From the NCBI RefSeq assembly GCF_018873765.1, contig NC_057925.1, positions 61,826,970 to 61,890,969 of the forward strand: a DNA stretch of 64,000 nt, in the 5' to 3' direction. The position numbers and the translations under genes were made by a program. The stretch is from Telopea speciosissima (taxonomy: Eukaryota; Streptophyta; Magnoliopsida; Proteales; Proteaceae). The notes beneath the pieces are model-generated. The model did no database searches, was not told the origin of the DNA, and was given only the letters and a program-made list of their open reading frames with translations. This document shows, piece after piece, positions 33,553-53,942 of this stretch (its first letter is position 1; each line of letters begins with the position of its first letter).

Positions 33553-34218
33553 ACGATGAAGGGAACAAGCAATGACCCAATGGAGTCAACAACTAAGAAC
33601 CAAGAACCTTGATATCGATATGAGAGAAAATCAATCTCAAGAAAGGGGAAAACAGAGATCTCTCGAAAGTTGCACAAACAATGGCTGAAACTGAGGTCAA
33701 GGGAGGCTTGTGATGGTAGAAAATAGCTCCAAAAGAAGCAGCACCAATAGGCAGCCCAGCAGCCCTAACCCTGAAATCGATTGGAGTTAGGTTTTTTGAA
33801 CAAAAAACTGAAAAAAAAAGATCGATTAGAGGTTAGGATCTGCAAAGAGGGAAGGGAAAGGTTGATAGTTGCTGGTTAGGGTTGCAAAGGAAGCTCCAAT
33901 CAAGAGAAGATCATCTTACAACAGGTATCGAGGCTGAATCTTCAAAACTTGGAAAACTTCAAAATCGCAAAGAGAAGGGCAGCAACTATCGGGCATAAAT
34001 GTGGTTTATGTCATGAAGAAGATGAGGTGGTTTGAAGGGCAGCAACTAGATCGTAAGATCACCTCATTAGTGCTGTCCTAAGCTGAAGGGAAAGAACCAA
34101 GAAGAAGAGGAGAAAGAAGATCAAAGAAAGGAAGGAAGAAGGGAAAAACGATGGAGGGAAGGAGGTGGGTTTTTGGACTTAGATCAGAATAGGGTTTTAG
34201 GGTCCTGCTCTGATACCA

Positions 34219-34403
34219 TGTTAGCAAGACAGAAATTAAGAGAATGGCTTAAGTGAGTTGTTTGTTCACTCAGCCCTTTCATTTATATCTTTCAATAATA
34301 ACGCAGAATTACAAGAATACCCTGTACAGCCGACTATGCTAATAACAAGGAATAAACAAGTGAAAAAACCAAAAATACCCTTATAGAGTTACATAACTCA
34401 ACA
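34219..34403 (-). repeat. 5' LTR of the copia element
   Basis: 185 bp, right copy on the + strand, the same length as the left LTR; followed by TSD TATAC. The tRNA-Met PBS begins at the next base on the minus strand. Confidence 0.95.
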
Positions 34404-34414
34404 TATACATTTTA

Positions 34415-35522
34415 GGGTCCTTCTATTTGTCACTATAGAGAGTAAAGCAATTCATTTCACTACTTTTTATTTACCCTTACAAGTTATTTTTTCTGAGTTG
34501 GAGTGAAAGGGTAATTTTGTTAATTCATTTTAAATAAATCAGTGTAGCAAATCCCTGCCCCTTCGGCTCTCCCTCTCCCTTCCTCTCACACTCCCTCTCT
34601 GGCTCTGGCTCCGGCTCCGGCTCCGGCACCCCTCCCCTGCCTCTCTCTTTCTACCCCCTCCACTGTGACTCTCGGAGCACTCCCTCTCTCGCTATTGAAG
34701 GAAATCAAGATATTTTTTAAGAAGCAAAGCACTAGGCATCTGAGAGAAAATGACGGACAAGAAATCACCATAATCAGTGAATCAGGAAGCAGGAAGCAGT
34801 AGATGCGACAATGCTAACCTGGAATTTTTATTCCATAGCCAATCCAACGTTGAAAAGTTGAATTACATTGGGGCCTTTTTCGTTGCTTCACATTTACAAC
34901 TACTGGTACACTAGATGCCGTCTGATTTCAATTTACAGGAGCAATAGGAAGACGAGAACGAAGAAGACGATGAAGGAGAACTGGAGAAGAAAGAACCAGC
35001 AGCAGATCCTAGCAGAAATAAGCATTGGTAGCGAGTTTGGGACAGGGACACAGAAATTGAGGGACACTGGTAGAGAGGTGGGGGAACAAGAGGATTGTAT
35101 TTATCATGATCTCGTGTTGGGAACAAACCCATTAAAAGTTAAAACCCCCTTCAGAATTCCTTGCAACAGAGCCACACACATTAAAACTCACGTCTTGAAA
35201 TCTCCATTAAAGAGCCCGAATTGATTTTTCCCTCCTCTCTTCTCTCATTTTTTTGGGTGATGCCAGTTCACGAGAGAATGGGAGACCTATGCTAATGGGG
35301 TCGTGGAAGGTGCGGCTGGGAGACCTATGCATGGAGGAGGAGAGGAAGCTACCAGAGGAGGAGGGGGAGAGGAGCCCAAGTAGGGATTTGGTACAATCTT
35401 CTTTGTTGTGAAATTCCTATAACTACCCTTAAAATACTGAACAACGTGAATGAAAAATATGGGCAAAAAAGTGATAGTGAAACAATCCACTTCACTTGCT
35501 ATAGTGCTACGGAAGATTACCC
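34415..35522. mobile_element. MULE-like element 4 (imperfect TIRs)
   Basis: The ends match as inverted repeats over about 160 bp: left GGGTCCTTCTATTTGTCACT, right (reverse complement) GGGTAATCTTCCGTAGCACT. Both are followed by TTTCACTA, TTTGCCC/TTACCC and CAAATCCCT, then CT-rich sequence. No matching TSD is seen. The interior carries no transposase; an AG-terminated stretch followed by a Lys/Arg/Glu-rich frame (34939-35100) could be a captured exon but is not recognised. Confidence 0.55.
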
Positions 35523-38500
35523 TATAATAAAACTATATTTTATAGTAATTTAGTTGGCGAAGTTTTCCATCGCCCAGGGTGAAAAAAGAATCTCTTCATC
35601 CACGGTTGTTTGACACTCTGATTTTACTCCTGGAATAGTGAATGTCATCATTAACTCCTGCCCTGCTTACGAAGGGCTAAAATACCTTTCTGAGTACCAT
35701 CCAACCACGAGATCCCTTGGATTAAGAGATTGTCTCTTCACCACATGGGTCAAGGAAAACTCAGTCCAATTTAGTTTGTTATTTATTCTATTTGGGAAAG
35801 GTTCTTTGCACAAGCTACATAGTAAGACCTTCATATGTTGTCCATCTAATTGTGCTACATGGAAGGGTGATGTGGCAACTCGAACTGTTGGAGTCTTTTC
35901 AACCACTCATTTGTTTCAGTGATTGATTTGTAAGCAGAGGACCCAGGCTGTAATTGTCCACAAAATTTGGGCCCCATCCAAACTGCCATGTTGCATAAAT
36001 TAAGGCCATAAAGGAATCCCTTCCCAAGAGAAGATGGGTTTTCAAGGAAATCATTCCTCATATATATTATAGTTCTTCATGTTTCAACTTTTAATAATAT
36101 TTAACTACAACTGAACTGAACTCAATTTAACTAAGCCTTTTAACAACTAAATGGTCTCAGCTACAAGAATTCTGTTCCACCATTTAACTCATTTTTAAGG
36201 TCATGTTAGTTGTCGGACCTACGCTATTCTTATCTTTTCTCACTACTTCTCAAGTCACCTTTGGTCTTTAATCTCTCTAATGCATAATGTATCACTCTTC
36301 CTTATTGCTGCACTCAGACACCTCCGCTGCAAATTTCCATACCACATTTTCAATAACTACAAGGTACATAAACAGGAAGAACTGTAAAATATATGAAGGG
36401 AACGGTGTCCTTAATTATATAGTTTTTTTTTATAGATAAATTTTATAGTTCATCTTCTTTTCCTGGTTCTGGGGCCTTGATACATGTGATAACCAAAAAT
36501 TGCCTTGTTCCATAGGCGATGCGCACGTCCGAGTACTTGTGTGCATCTTTTTTTTTTTTTTTTTTTGGGGGGGGGGGGGGGAGGGGTGGAGTTTTCTAGT
36601 TGTGTGTTTGACTAGATTTGATTTTTGACCTGATTTTTTCAATGGCTTCAAGGTTTTATCAGTAGTGATTTGTAGTTCAGAGAGAGAGGGGAGGGAGATG
36701 ATATGGCTTATGATCCGCTGTTCTCAATGGCTTTAAGGTTTTATCAGAAATAGTGTGCATTATGAAGGGAAAGGGGCAGGAGAGTTCTCTATTTGTGTAT
36801 TTTACTAGATAATTGTCTTTCAGCATGAATCACATAATTTTTTTCAATGTTTTTATTGTGGCTGTTAAAGTTAAGGACACCCCACCCCATAACGGATAAA
36901 TTTGGCTTACCTGCATTTTGAACAGGTTCAACTATAGGGGTACCATTTGGGGTTGTCCTGGTTCCAAACGAGGGCAGACTCCTTGTCATTAGGGTTTCTG
37001 CAGAATGCATTCTTAAATTGAGGTTTTGGCTTTGTGGGTAATTTGCGCTTTCTTTTCGCCTGGGGGCCGGGAGAGCGGGGGGGGGGGGGGAGGAATTTGA
37101 GAGAGAGAGAGAGAGAGTTGAAGATGAAATATTTGATGGTGACGAGTCATCTTCTTTAGCATTGTGTGTGTTTTACTAGATAATTTTGGGCTTTCTTGTC
37201 CCTTCTTTGCTTAATTTTTTCTTTACAGGAATCTTCACTAATTCAACCTTCCAAGCTATGATGACTTTTTTAGTCTAAGCTTTGAAAGTTGAATACGATG
37301 AATTTAAGCCATGCCGGTCAGATATAACTGGTTTAAGGAGCATCTCTCTGATGTTCCAGAAGAGTCTAATGTGCAGTTAGGTATGTGAACAACATATAAC
37401 CAACTTCTTCCCATGTCCCCTATGAAATTCTCACATTTAAATGCATTCACTTAGATTGTTTTCACCTTGATTTTACAGGTATTGTCTGCTAATAGTTATC
37501 CCAGGAAAATATTTAGTGTAAAGATGGCTCGTCTTATCCTGTATCATCGCGTTTACAATTGCATTTATTTCATCATGTTTATTTTTTGTTCTTGTTACAT
37601 TTGTGATGGTTCTGTAGGGGTAATATTGTAATGGTCTTTCAGTTTTCTGTCCTACACTTAAGTCTAGTTTTAAGTTCTGGCCTCAAGGGCCTACTTGTAA
37701 TTTCTGCTTTTTGTATTAATATAGAAACTTCTCCATACCCATGGTTTGAGTGTTCTGCCATTCTCTCAAACAGCAGGCAGTATTCCCTCATCCTCACTCA
37801 TCTTCTCCTCTCTTTCTTATGACCAGGTGGTGATTCAACTGCTGTTATTGTTACAGTTCTATTTGGGTTCTTATTGGCAAAAAAAATATTGGCTGCTCAT
37901 CTATGTTAGGCAAGATTTGCTTAATAAATGCATTTCTTGTTCTATATCAACACAATTTCTTGGTTTTATTGTGTATTCATTTAATTGATCAGCAAGATGG
38001 GAAGAGCTTTATTATGCATAGGACTGGAGCATTCCTAGAATTTGGAGTACGCCTGGAGATATAGAACAAAGAAAGAACCCAAAACTCTTTTTCCTTTTTG
38101 TTTTTTTTTTTTGGATAGAAATTTAGAACACTTGTGAAGACTACTCTGATAATTCCTTGTTCCTTCACACATAAAACCACTATGCTACATAAATAATTGA
38201 ATTATAAAAAAGAAAAAGAAAAAAGGAAGACCAGGTGAAATTTGCACAAGATGGTTGAATCTTCATTTGTAGCTGCTCAAATAAATGACTTATTTGATAC
38301 AGGTTTCCTGTCAATTTTAGAGGCTGTTCAGGAGAATCAGCATCAGCAAGTACTCTATAATATGTCAAATGACAAGAAGCAAGAACCAAAAGATGTTGCA
38401 AGATAGAGAACAATGATGCTCAGAGAAATTATCAGGCACGATCATTTGTCAAACGAGTCCAAATATGACAAAACTAGTTGGGACGGAAGAACTAATAATG

Positions 38501-40126
38501 TGTGAAGATCAAAATACGTGGATGCACTGGCATTTCAATTCATAAATTCCCAAGTTGAAGTTTAAGAATCGCATTGACCATATTGAGCCAAAAGTACAGG
38601 AAAGAGGATCAATGAACATATAAACAGGTGATATCTCCATTGCTTATAGAAATTTCTCAATATTTTGACTTTGCTTTTAGTTAGCATCAGAGGTTACAAG
38701 TTACAATTGTTTTTTAGACCCTCAAAACAGGATAAGAGACTTGGACTTGTATTATTGTCTTTGCCAACACAAACCTCGCCAAAACCAAGTAACATTACCA
38801 AAAAAAATTGAGAAGTTCAAGATTTGGAGAACTCTAATTGGCATGGTTAACATTTTGCTATTATCAGCAGAGTCAATACAAGCTATTAGGTTGATAATTG
38901 AAGTTTATTGCCTGAAGTAAAATGCATTTTGAAACCTGGTTCTCAATTTTCTGGTTTTCATAACGAGTTTTAGACCCATTATTCCGAGAATGAATAGCAA
39001 ACACAGCTTATAGTTTTTAGGGTTGGATACCTGATGACAAAATACTCCAGTTTCAGAACAGGTATAAACTGATTCAATGATTGAAGATCATTAGTTGTGT
39101 AGTTGCTTGTTTCCTTTCCATTTCTCAAATGGTTTTTTAGATCTATCTGATAAGCAAGGTTTTCTTAGATTTGAACACTAACTGGGTACAATGAGAAATT
39201 GACAGAACTGAACGGAAGCAAGTAGGAGCCTCCTTAAAAGAGATAAACTTTTCCAAGCCATCAGCCAAGATTGGAGGCTTTCAAGGCTGAGGTAAGAGAA
39301 ATCCAAATGGGCTTTTAGTGCATATTATTCGAACTTAAAACAGAAATCAAAAGGGGAGAGGGGGGCAATGTACCAGAAGTAGATCAAATCCAACATTGAG
39401 AGGCTTGGGGCTTTCTTTTTAAGAAACTAGAATAGAAAATGTTATCATTTCAATTGGATTGGGATGGATTCACTTGCTTATCTGTTTCTATATGACGCAA
39501 AGAAAAGAAAACAAAACAAAACCCAGGAGACTCAGACCTTTTTTTCTAATCTGGAAGTGCTCTGTATTTATTTGAGTCACTCAGAAAATTACAATGCTGG
39601 GAGAACCCTCCAGGAAAAGAGGGGTAAAGTCTTAGCGAGGAAGAAAATGGAAAATTCAATACAAAGACAGATGACCATAGACAATCACTAGTACCGCTCA
39701 TCAAATTAGGTTGTAAAGAACATGCCTCAGAGACACCGCAAAAAATGGAGCCTACCCTCTCTTCTCATTACATATTCTACAACCCATGACCAACCCAAAA
39801 TTTAAAGGACAAAAAATTTTCGTAAACACAGAAGACCCTAAATTTGTTAGATGTTTCTCACTACCAACCCCCCACCATCACCTTACTCAACTTAGAAATT
39901 TCCCAAATTCTCCTGGCGTGAACTCATTGAAGGGTGGTACTGGTACCGACCCCACAGCCCCTCTTCCTAGGAAAACTATTCAAAACAGCAGAACAACCAG
40001 AAGGGGACTTACAATAACACTGATGAGACAAAAGAATTACCCTTTAAACCTATAAATTAAGAAAAGTATGAACCTTATGTCAAAACTATATTCTGAGAAA
40101 AAAAGTGTCCTGTAAATACTAGTAGT
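35523..40126. other. Intergenic spacer before the helicase gene
   Basis: No gene is supported. Contents include a T17/G homopolymer junction at 36549-36581, a G run with GA repeat at 37077-37117, a short imperfect duplication (36640-36680 against 36720-36760, CAATGGCTT.AAGGTTTTATC), and a stretch at about 37610-37840 (GGGTAATATTGTAATGG, TTAATATAGAAACTTCTCC) that resembles LTR sequence. The rest is unassigned AT-rich DNA; the helicase 3' UTR occupies the right edge. Confidence 0.5.
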
Positions 40127-47106
<6,980 letters not shown>

Positions 47107-48410
47107 AATTAGATAATGATCTCCTTTTCTTTTCTAAAGTCTCTTGCAAACCCTAACTTGAAACCCCGATCCACAACCACAATTAGAAATTTCAAGCCCC
47201 AAAGCAATCCGTCTCCCCAAACCAATCTTCAAATCGAAAAGATCCAACTTTTTTTACCATCCACGTCGATGTAAATATATCTGCCAATCCCAATAATAAC
47301 AAATTTCTTTTCTCTATGCAGGACTTCTTCTCAAAACCCCACCACAAAACAAACAAAAACGAAAGGATATAAGCAAAACAAGCCGAGAAAGTGCAGATGG
47401 GATGGGGGAAGAACAAAAGTACAAACGAAATCTAGTCAGAAAAATGCAAACAACCTGAAATCGAAAAAAGTAAGAACTTTGATCTACAGGAACAAAAGAG
47501 ATAGCAGCAATTCAAACGATCGATGGAAAAAAATTGAAGAAGGATGAAAACAACTTCTTCACAGTCGTAGAAAAACAAAACAGAGGACGCATGAGGAAAA
47601 AAGCAGGAAAAAAATGGAGAAAAAAAGAAACCTGTAAGATAACGAAGTAGCCGGAACCCTAAAATACTTGCAGAAGGATCGCATCAGACACAACGACCAA
47701 CCAAAATATCTTCTACGCAGCTTTTGTTCTGTTTCTCTTTCTCTCTCGCTCTCTATTTCTACTTATTTCTTTGTTTCTCTCCCCTATTTCAACTGAAATC
47801 AAAATTCTTCTTTTGTTTTTCCTATCGTCTCCAACCCAAAGTGTGAAAACGGAAGAAAAGGGAAGGAACGCTGTCCGTATAAGTTGGTGGTGACGTAATA
47901 AATAAACGAGCGGTCTATACTAAACGTGCCTCTTTACACGGTGAGTCGTAAAAAGCTCTGAGTTATAAATATCAAGTCATGTTTTGACGAAAATACCCTT
48001 CATGCATACTCAATAATCACAATATAACCTCTCTCCTTCTAATCACAGTATAACCTTTTTTTGAAGAGGGTAAAACATAGAAGACGATTATACCTATTAG
48101 GAAGGGGAAAAGAGGTTTTTGCCACACATGGGGTAACTCTGGTTTTTGCAAAACTAACGGCTCTTACTTTCCTTGTATGAAACGAATTTGCTTCTTAATC
48201 CTTTCTCTCACTCCTTGTGAAAAAAAAAGTCAGAAGATCACTCGCAGGATACATGGCCCCTACACAAGCATGGGCCCAGTGAGAACGAATCCAACAAGCA
48301 TAGGGCATCACGGGGTGGGATTTTTTACATTACAAGGGCGGGAGTATAATTTATGCATGGTCCTAGATGCCTAGGATCTTTTCCCTAAAAGTTCGTAGGA
48401 TTGAGTTATT
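47107..48410. other. Helicase 5' leader/promoter region and spacer
   Basis: Minus-strand leader sequence of the helicase gene, with an AG acceptor (TCTTACAG) at about 47632 and a purine-rich (minus strand) GAGAGA stretch at 47730-47760 near the likely transcription start. No other gene is seen up to the repeat beginning at 48411. Confidence 0.45.
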
Positions 48411-48563
48411 ATGTAGTGTACATTGGTGTCTCTCTATGTCTTATCTCTCTCCCCTCTCACAAGGCAGACATGTCATTTCATAGGAGAGAGGAGAGAGGAG
48501 AGAGGAGAGAGGAGAGAGATAGACAAAGGTAGGCGCTAGCGTAAATTACACAACTTGACAGTG
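48411..48563. repeat. Palindromic MITE-like repeat with GAGAGAG core
   Basis: Left arm TGTCTCTCTATGTCTTATCT and right arm AGAGAGATAGACAAAGGTAG are roughly inverted, around a core of AGAGAGG repeats at 48481-48518. Related pieces lie at 52380-52450 and 53480-53945 (GTCATTTCAT, AGGAGAGA, ATAGACA, CTAG-GT). Confidence 0.5.
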
Positions 48564-48682
48564 TTTTTTTCCCAAAAATAAAATGAGGGAGAGCGTTTCA
48601 TGACGATAGTGCGGTGGAGGAATTTGCAGCCACATCAATGCTTGTTCTTAAAAAAAAATTGTATAATTCACATGGGATCCAT

Positions 48683-49211
48683 TAAGGGTGCTATTGGTCA
48701 ATTCAGTGGTTTTGGGCCAACCCAAAATCAAATCGTTAAGAAAGTTGTTAGTTTCGATTTGGTCTAGATTTTTTTATCCGTTTTTGTTATTGGTTTGTAA
48801 TCGGGCTACTATCAATTCAGTCCATTCAGGTTTATATGTATACATAAATATATTAATGGGAAAATCCTGGGGTTTTTTCCAATTTATTATTGCGTTACTA
48901 TTGATCCGGCCTAAGTTTTTTATCAGGTTCATTCTAGTTTTCAGTTTTTGGTTTACATGTATACATAGTATATTAGTGGGAAAATCTTGAGTTTGTTTTG
49001 TTTTCCAATTTCTTATCAAGTCACTATCGATCCGGTCTCGCTTTTTTATTAGATTCAGTATAATTTTCGGTTTTGGTCAGTGCATTCAATTTGCCTGGTT
49101 TGGTTTCGGTTTCTACCAATTCCCTAAAACTCCAACCCTAAACCAAACCAATAAGGGTTTTGTTCAATTTCATCACGGACTAAACCTGTTGGTTTCAATT
49201 GGATACCCTTA
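48683..49211. mobile_element. hAT-like non-autonomous element
   Basis: Inverted ends TAAGGGTGCTATTGGTCAAT (left) and TAAGGGTATCCAATTGAAAC (right, reverse complement). The flanking 8-mers GGATCCAT and GGGTCCAC match at 6 of 8, as expected for a decayed hAT TSD. The interior holds a diverged tandem duplication (TACATA..TATATTA.TGGGAAA at about 48840 and 48960) and GGTTTCGGTTT-type motifs. It is related to the element at 61688-61950. Confidence 0.6.
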
Positions 49212-50666
49212 GGGTCCACATATTCAAAGTAGGAAAGAGACCATTGCCTGAGCCGCTAGAGCCTGCACACGCTCGCTAGCCAATGAGAATACGCAAGCAT
49301 CATCCTGGTTGGGATTTCTGCCTTTCCATGGTCCAGCACAGTACTTTTGTGCATTTCTATGTCTAGGCACAAAAGCCGTGTAGGCTAGGCGACCAAGTAG
49401 CGTTATTTCCCCCTTATTAAAGAAAGCTCACATGGGAGGGAAATTGTACGCCTAAGATCAAATCTAGGCCATTCTGGACTTGCTTAGGGTACCGACAAAC
49501 TCTAATGACTGCTTGATGTGTGGCCAGGATATCAAACTATTATTTCTATCAAGGTTCAGAATTTTCCTTCACTACTTTGGATTATTTTCAGTTCTTAATC
49601 GGTTTCGGTCCAATGGTTTAGGAACAAAACTATCTCATTTATCTAATCGGTTCAAAACTTGAGATTCATAAGTCATAACAGTTTATTAATAGGTGGGACG
49701 TTATCAATTTTTAATTGGTTCCAAGAAAAAGTCCAAATTTCTAAAATATTTACCTAAGCATATAGTTGGAAAATCAAAATCACCTAAGTCGAGTAAAAAA
49801 ATCATGAAACTTGTTCATGGGTCATGAAGCTTTGCCTAAGTTTAAGAAATGACTAGACTAGGACTAAGTTAGTGTGAATTTTCATTGACTCAGTGTTTTT
49901 GCTCGGGCCATGTGACACTCCCAAATCTTTTTCTTTTCTTTTTTAATTGGGTCATAGTAGTCATATATCATAAGTTTAATCTACAACTAAACAAAACCTT
50001 GAAATTATTGTATTGTCTTCAATATTAAGCTCTTTCTTCCTTCTCACCTGTGAAGTATTTAAAAAGTAAGAAAAACAAATGACTCGCTCAAGTCACTAGA
50101 TTTGAAAAAGACGAGTTGAGTCGAAAAACCTGGTATACAAATTACCATTTATCGAAAGAAAAAAAAAAAAACATATACATAACCAATGTTCATCCATATG
50201 CATACATATAAAAAAAAAAAAAAAAAAAACCAAAATACTATTAAAAAATATATATATTTATCACCAAGTATACCAATAAATTTAAAAATCCAAATCATCA
50301 ATACCAAGTATATGATTATATGTAAGCTTTAAATGGATCCTTATTGTTCCAATTCAATCAGGTTCCAGATTGATCTTCAATCCTTAATGAATCGACCCGT
50401 CTTATTTTCTAATCGATTCCAAAATTCAGATCTAGAACTAGACCAATAACTTAATGGGCAGGTCAGTTGTAGTACGGTTCGCCATTCCAATCCTAAATTG
50501 ACAACCCTATTTATCATGGCATGGCAACTTAGATGTAATGAAATTTTGTGGTTGATAATACCCATGGTTCCCTATTCACATGTAAAGTTTCAGCACAATA
50601 ATAAATATGTACATTGCAAGATAAACCAGTAACAATCTAGAAATACAAGGATGGTGCATGAGGCAA
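49212..50666. other. Unassigned intergenic DNA
   Basis: AT-rich with A runs at about 50158-50172 and 50211-50230. Parts around 49540-49670 and 50330-50500 carry GGTTC/CGGTT-type words like the nearby hAT-like elements, but no boundaries can be set. No gene is seen. Confidence 0.4.
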
Positions 50667-50669
50667 TAA

Positions 50670-51006
50670 GGGGCTCTGTTTAGTTGCAAGTGGAATTAAA
50701 GAGAGAGGAAATGAAAATTTTAAACTTAAATAAAAAACTTTTGTAATAATTAACCCATGTGACTATATCACTTGTTTTAAATCATTCCATATTTGGTTAT
50801 TCAATTTCACTTTACTTTGCATCCAATTACCTATGGTTTAAAATGTAAAATAAAAATTACATGTAAAATGTATCATTACTAAATATGGTATGAAATTTAA
50901 GTAGTTTCTCCAATCACATGAGGTAATTATTACAAATGTTTTTTTTTAAGGTTTGAAATTTTCCACTTTTCTTCCATTTAATTCCCCTTGCAACCAAACA
51001 TAGCCT
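50670..51006. mobile_element. Tourist-like MITE (PIF/Harbinger)
   Basis: A 337-bp element with inverted ends GGCTCTGTTTAGTTGCAAGT and, reverse complement, GGCTATGTTTGGTTGCAAGG, both continuing into GGAATTAAA. TAA is present immediately outside both ends (50667-50669 and 51007-51009), the 3-bp TSD of PIF/Harbinger. It is AT-rich and non-coding. Confidence 0.87.
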
Positions 51007-51953
51007 TAAGGGAAAAAGATTGAATTGAATTTTGAAATTTGACATATGATTACTCCAAACAATTTTGTAGCTATCCAATGATCTGATTTGTCATATCACT
51101 CTTCCACATGACGGGATAAGAACCATCATTATAATGTATTTATCACCAACCCTATGATGGTGGGTGAACCGTCCTCTATGGGTGGAGGAAAACTTTGTCT
51201 TTTATTTTTTTTTAAAAGTCATGTGATTTGATTAAGTTGAAGTAGCTAGTTTACCTACAAAATGACATAATCATTGCCCTTGACTATATATGTGGATGTC
51301 CCATTGCTATTATTTTATTTATTGGCACATTGTTGACTACATGCCTTGCATTGGTCAATAATCAAATCTTAAATATGATGTTTTACAATTATCATTGCTT
51401 GGGACTAATATAAGCAATGGAATTGTGACATTGCTTATCCGAAGGTCTATCAGGAAAAAAAATTAAAATCACAACTTTTTGAAACACTATCAATATGTGT
51501 TTCAAATCTCGGTACATCATTGAAAGTGGGAAAAAAATGTATAGGGCCTTGATATCTAGACGGCAAAAACGTAACCGTATATCTAATTTCTTATATCCTT
51601 AGGCCTTTGTCTTTTGCAAACTTTAAGAATGCGAAATCCATAGTAGCAAAAGGAAATTAAAAACAACTATTTTTATCATCTAAGAATGCAAAATCGACCT
51701 AGAAGAATGCATTCCAAACACAATCTAAAAAACTTAACATCATAATAGAAGCTCATCCAGCTACATCTGTAACCTGATCGGAGCATCCATTGCATATCAA
51801 AGTAGGATGACAAAGATAAAGAATATTAACACCTAAGCAACTAAACGAAATCCAGTTAAACCTTGTTTAATACATTTAATGTGATATTGAATAAATATTG
51901 TAATTTATAGTTCATGGTAGCAAGTTCTTATGTAAAATATTAGGTTGGACACT

Positions 51954-52197
51954 TTTTCTTTTTTTTTTGGGTAAGGAAAACTCTATTGATTGAAGCGTGA
52001 AAAACACATGGAATCACCATTACAAAGCTTGGCAATCCATGGAGTGGAAACTAGCCAAGTTATCACACACGCTAGAGACACGACCTCCTTGGCCAAGGCA
52101 CCAACAACATTGTTGATTGACCTTGGAATAAAGGAAAAAGAGCAACTAAGGAAGAAGCTTCACAGGTAAGATATGTCTTGCACTGTAGATAGGATAC
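51954..52197 (-). mobile_element. 5'-truncated LINE 3' end with TSD
   Basis: The minus strand gives the end of a LINE RNase H domain (NNVVGALAKEVVSLACVIT) followed by a poly(A) tract (T run at 51958-51968 on +). GTTGGACACT at 51944-51953 recurs at 52198-52207 as the target-site duplication. Confidence 0.8.
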
Positions 52198-52207
52198 GTT
52201 GGACACT

Positions 52208-53804
52208 GTTTGAGCAACACGTATATTAGTGAAAGATATTAAGCTAAGCACCAGAAGTTAAGAGTCCAGTATTAAACATGTACTTGTTTTATTTAATTGA
52301 TAGCTTATGTAACAAATCAATCATCATAGTTTTAATTTGATCTAATGAGGTACAATTAAATGGTATCATACATTGAAAGGCAGCAAGGTCATTTCATGTG
52401 AAGAGGAGAGATAGATAGAGACAGAGGTGCTAGTATACCCTGCCTTGGCTGCTCAGAAAATCTTTTTTTGTAAACAAATTAGGGGAAGGGGTTGATGCAC
52501 GTGCATCGATGATTCATCAAATAGAGAGTGCATTTGTCATTTTTGTCCTCTTCCAAAGTCTTGTGTACAAGCTATACACCATGCTCATCCATACTCAAAA
52601 CATTTTACCAAAAAGTTAATATAAATCTTTGGAACAAGTTTTTCCTCACCCGTAGCAAAGGAAATGCCCATGAAATTACCGTCATAATTGCTCTCCCAAA
52701 CAATTCCAAAGTGTACCAAGTTTTTCTTCACTATTCCTTGACGCCAATCCAAGGATAATGATGGACAATTGGACATCGGTGAATTAATTCCTCCTTCACC
52801 GTAGCTTGAGGAAAACTTGGTCCACTTTGGAATGGTTTGCCTTATTAAACAAAACTTTCAAACCAAGTCCAACTTTTTTAGTGGTTTCCCAACTAGGAAT
52901 CCACTAGCTATAATTATTTTATGTATCCAACTAAAATTTCTATTGAAATCTTAAAACCAGTAGTCAATGGATCTACTTCAATCTATCAAACAATTTATTT
53001 ATAAATTCCGGAATGTTTCACTTTGGTTGAATTGCCACCCGTCTTATATTTCTCCCATAAAACCTTTCCGTTGGCTATACCAATTATGAATTGTTATTAA
53101 CACTTTGCCTGAATTTATGATAGGGCTATACCAGTTTGTGTTTGATCTGGATAACTTCTCCTAATCCAATTAAATAATTGCTTATCATTGAGGGTTCTAA
53201 CTTCTAATCTGATCCAATTTATGATTTGATCCCTAAAGAGTGATTTGTTAAGTAAATATTAATCTACTTGGATTAAAATTATATATGTGATAATTCATTA
53301 TATTAGTCAAAGAAAGGCATAATCTATTAGATTAAATAAAAATAGAAAACGAAAAAAACAGATGGTTCAAATTTATCTTGGGATTTTTTAAAATATTATC
53401 TTCCATTGTTACATGGATACCTTTCCTTAGAAAAAGGGAGAGAAATTTTGAGCAAGTGGTATAGATTAAAACACCAATGAAGTGTAACAAGATCATTTCA
53501 TGCAAGAGGAGAGAAATAGGCATAAAGTGTCAACGTACCTACCTTACTCCGATGACTCAGAAGAATTGTTTCTTAAAAAAAATATATTGGGGAAATGTTC
53601 TTTGTATGAGAGTGTTGGCTACTCTATTGCTCCCCTGTGTCTCTCTCTCCTCTCCTCCCCTCCCCTCACCTCACCTCAAATGACCTCTTGGCTCTTTGGA
53701 ATGATTCCTTTCCAAAGGCACACATTGGGTGTTCCTGCTTGTGTAGGCTACATTCTAGGACATGAAACACTCTCCCAAAAATGTTTTAATTACTTTTAAC
53801 GATA
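52208..53804. other. Unassigned intergenic DNA with MITE fragments
   Basis: No gene is seen. Segments at 52380-52450, 53480-53530 and 53597-53690 resemble the palindromic CT/GA-rich MITE at 53805-53942. The rest is unassigned AT-rich sequence. Confidence 0.4.
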
Positions 53805-53942
53805 AAGTTCTTTGTCCGAGAGTGTGGCCAATGCCAGCACTCCCATGAGTCTATCTCTCTCCTCTCCATATGAAAAGACATATTTGCCCCCCTTGTTTTG
53901 AGGAGGAGAGAGATAGACACACAGGATCCCGAACAAAGAACT
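53805..53942. mobile_element. Short palindromic MITE
   Basis: Inverted ends AGTTCTTTGTCCGAGAGTGT and AGTTCTTTGTTCGGGATCCT, with inner inverted TCTATCTCTCTCCTC. About 138 bp. No clear TSD; the superfamily is undetermined. Confidence 0.6.

Larger units (their letters stand above)
29161..34403 (-). mobile_element. Full-length but decayed Ty1/copia retrotransposon
   Basis: A 5.24-kb element with two 185-bp LTRs and a perfect 5-bp TSD TATAC (29156-29160 and 34404-34408). It is transcribed leftwards. The PBS TGGTATCAGAGCAGG (initiator tRNA-Met) directly abuts the right LTR (+ strand 34204-34218), and a purine tract TTGAGGGGGAG directly abuts the left LTR (+ strand 29346-29356). Domain order on the minus strand is gag, CCHC knuckle, protease, integrase, reverse transcriptase, RNase H, as in copia. 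Stops and frameshifts break the polyprotein many times, so the copy cannot be autonomous. I count 8 mismatches in 185 LTR positions (about 96% identity), indicating a moderately old insertion. Confidence 0.95.

Noticed and set aside
37299..37390. Short frame MPVRYNWFKEHLSDVPEESN as a gene remnant
   Set aside because: It is too short, no family is recognised and there is no supporting exon structure.
48481..48520. CRISPR-like direct repeats (AGAGAGG units)
   Set aside because: This is a 7-bp microsatellite in a MITE-like repeat without spacers, in a plant nuclear genome.
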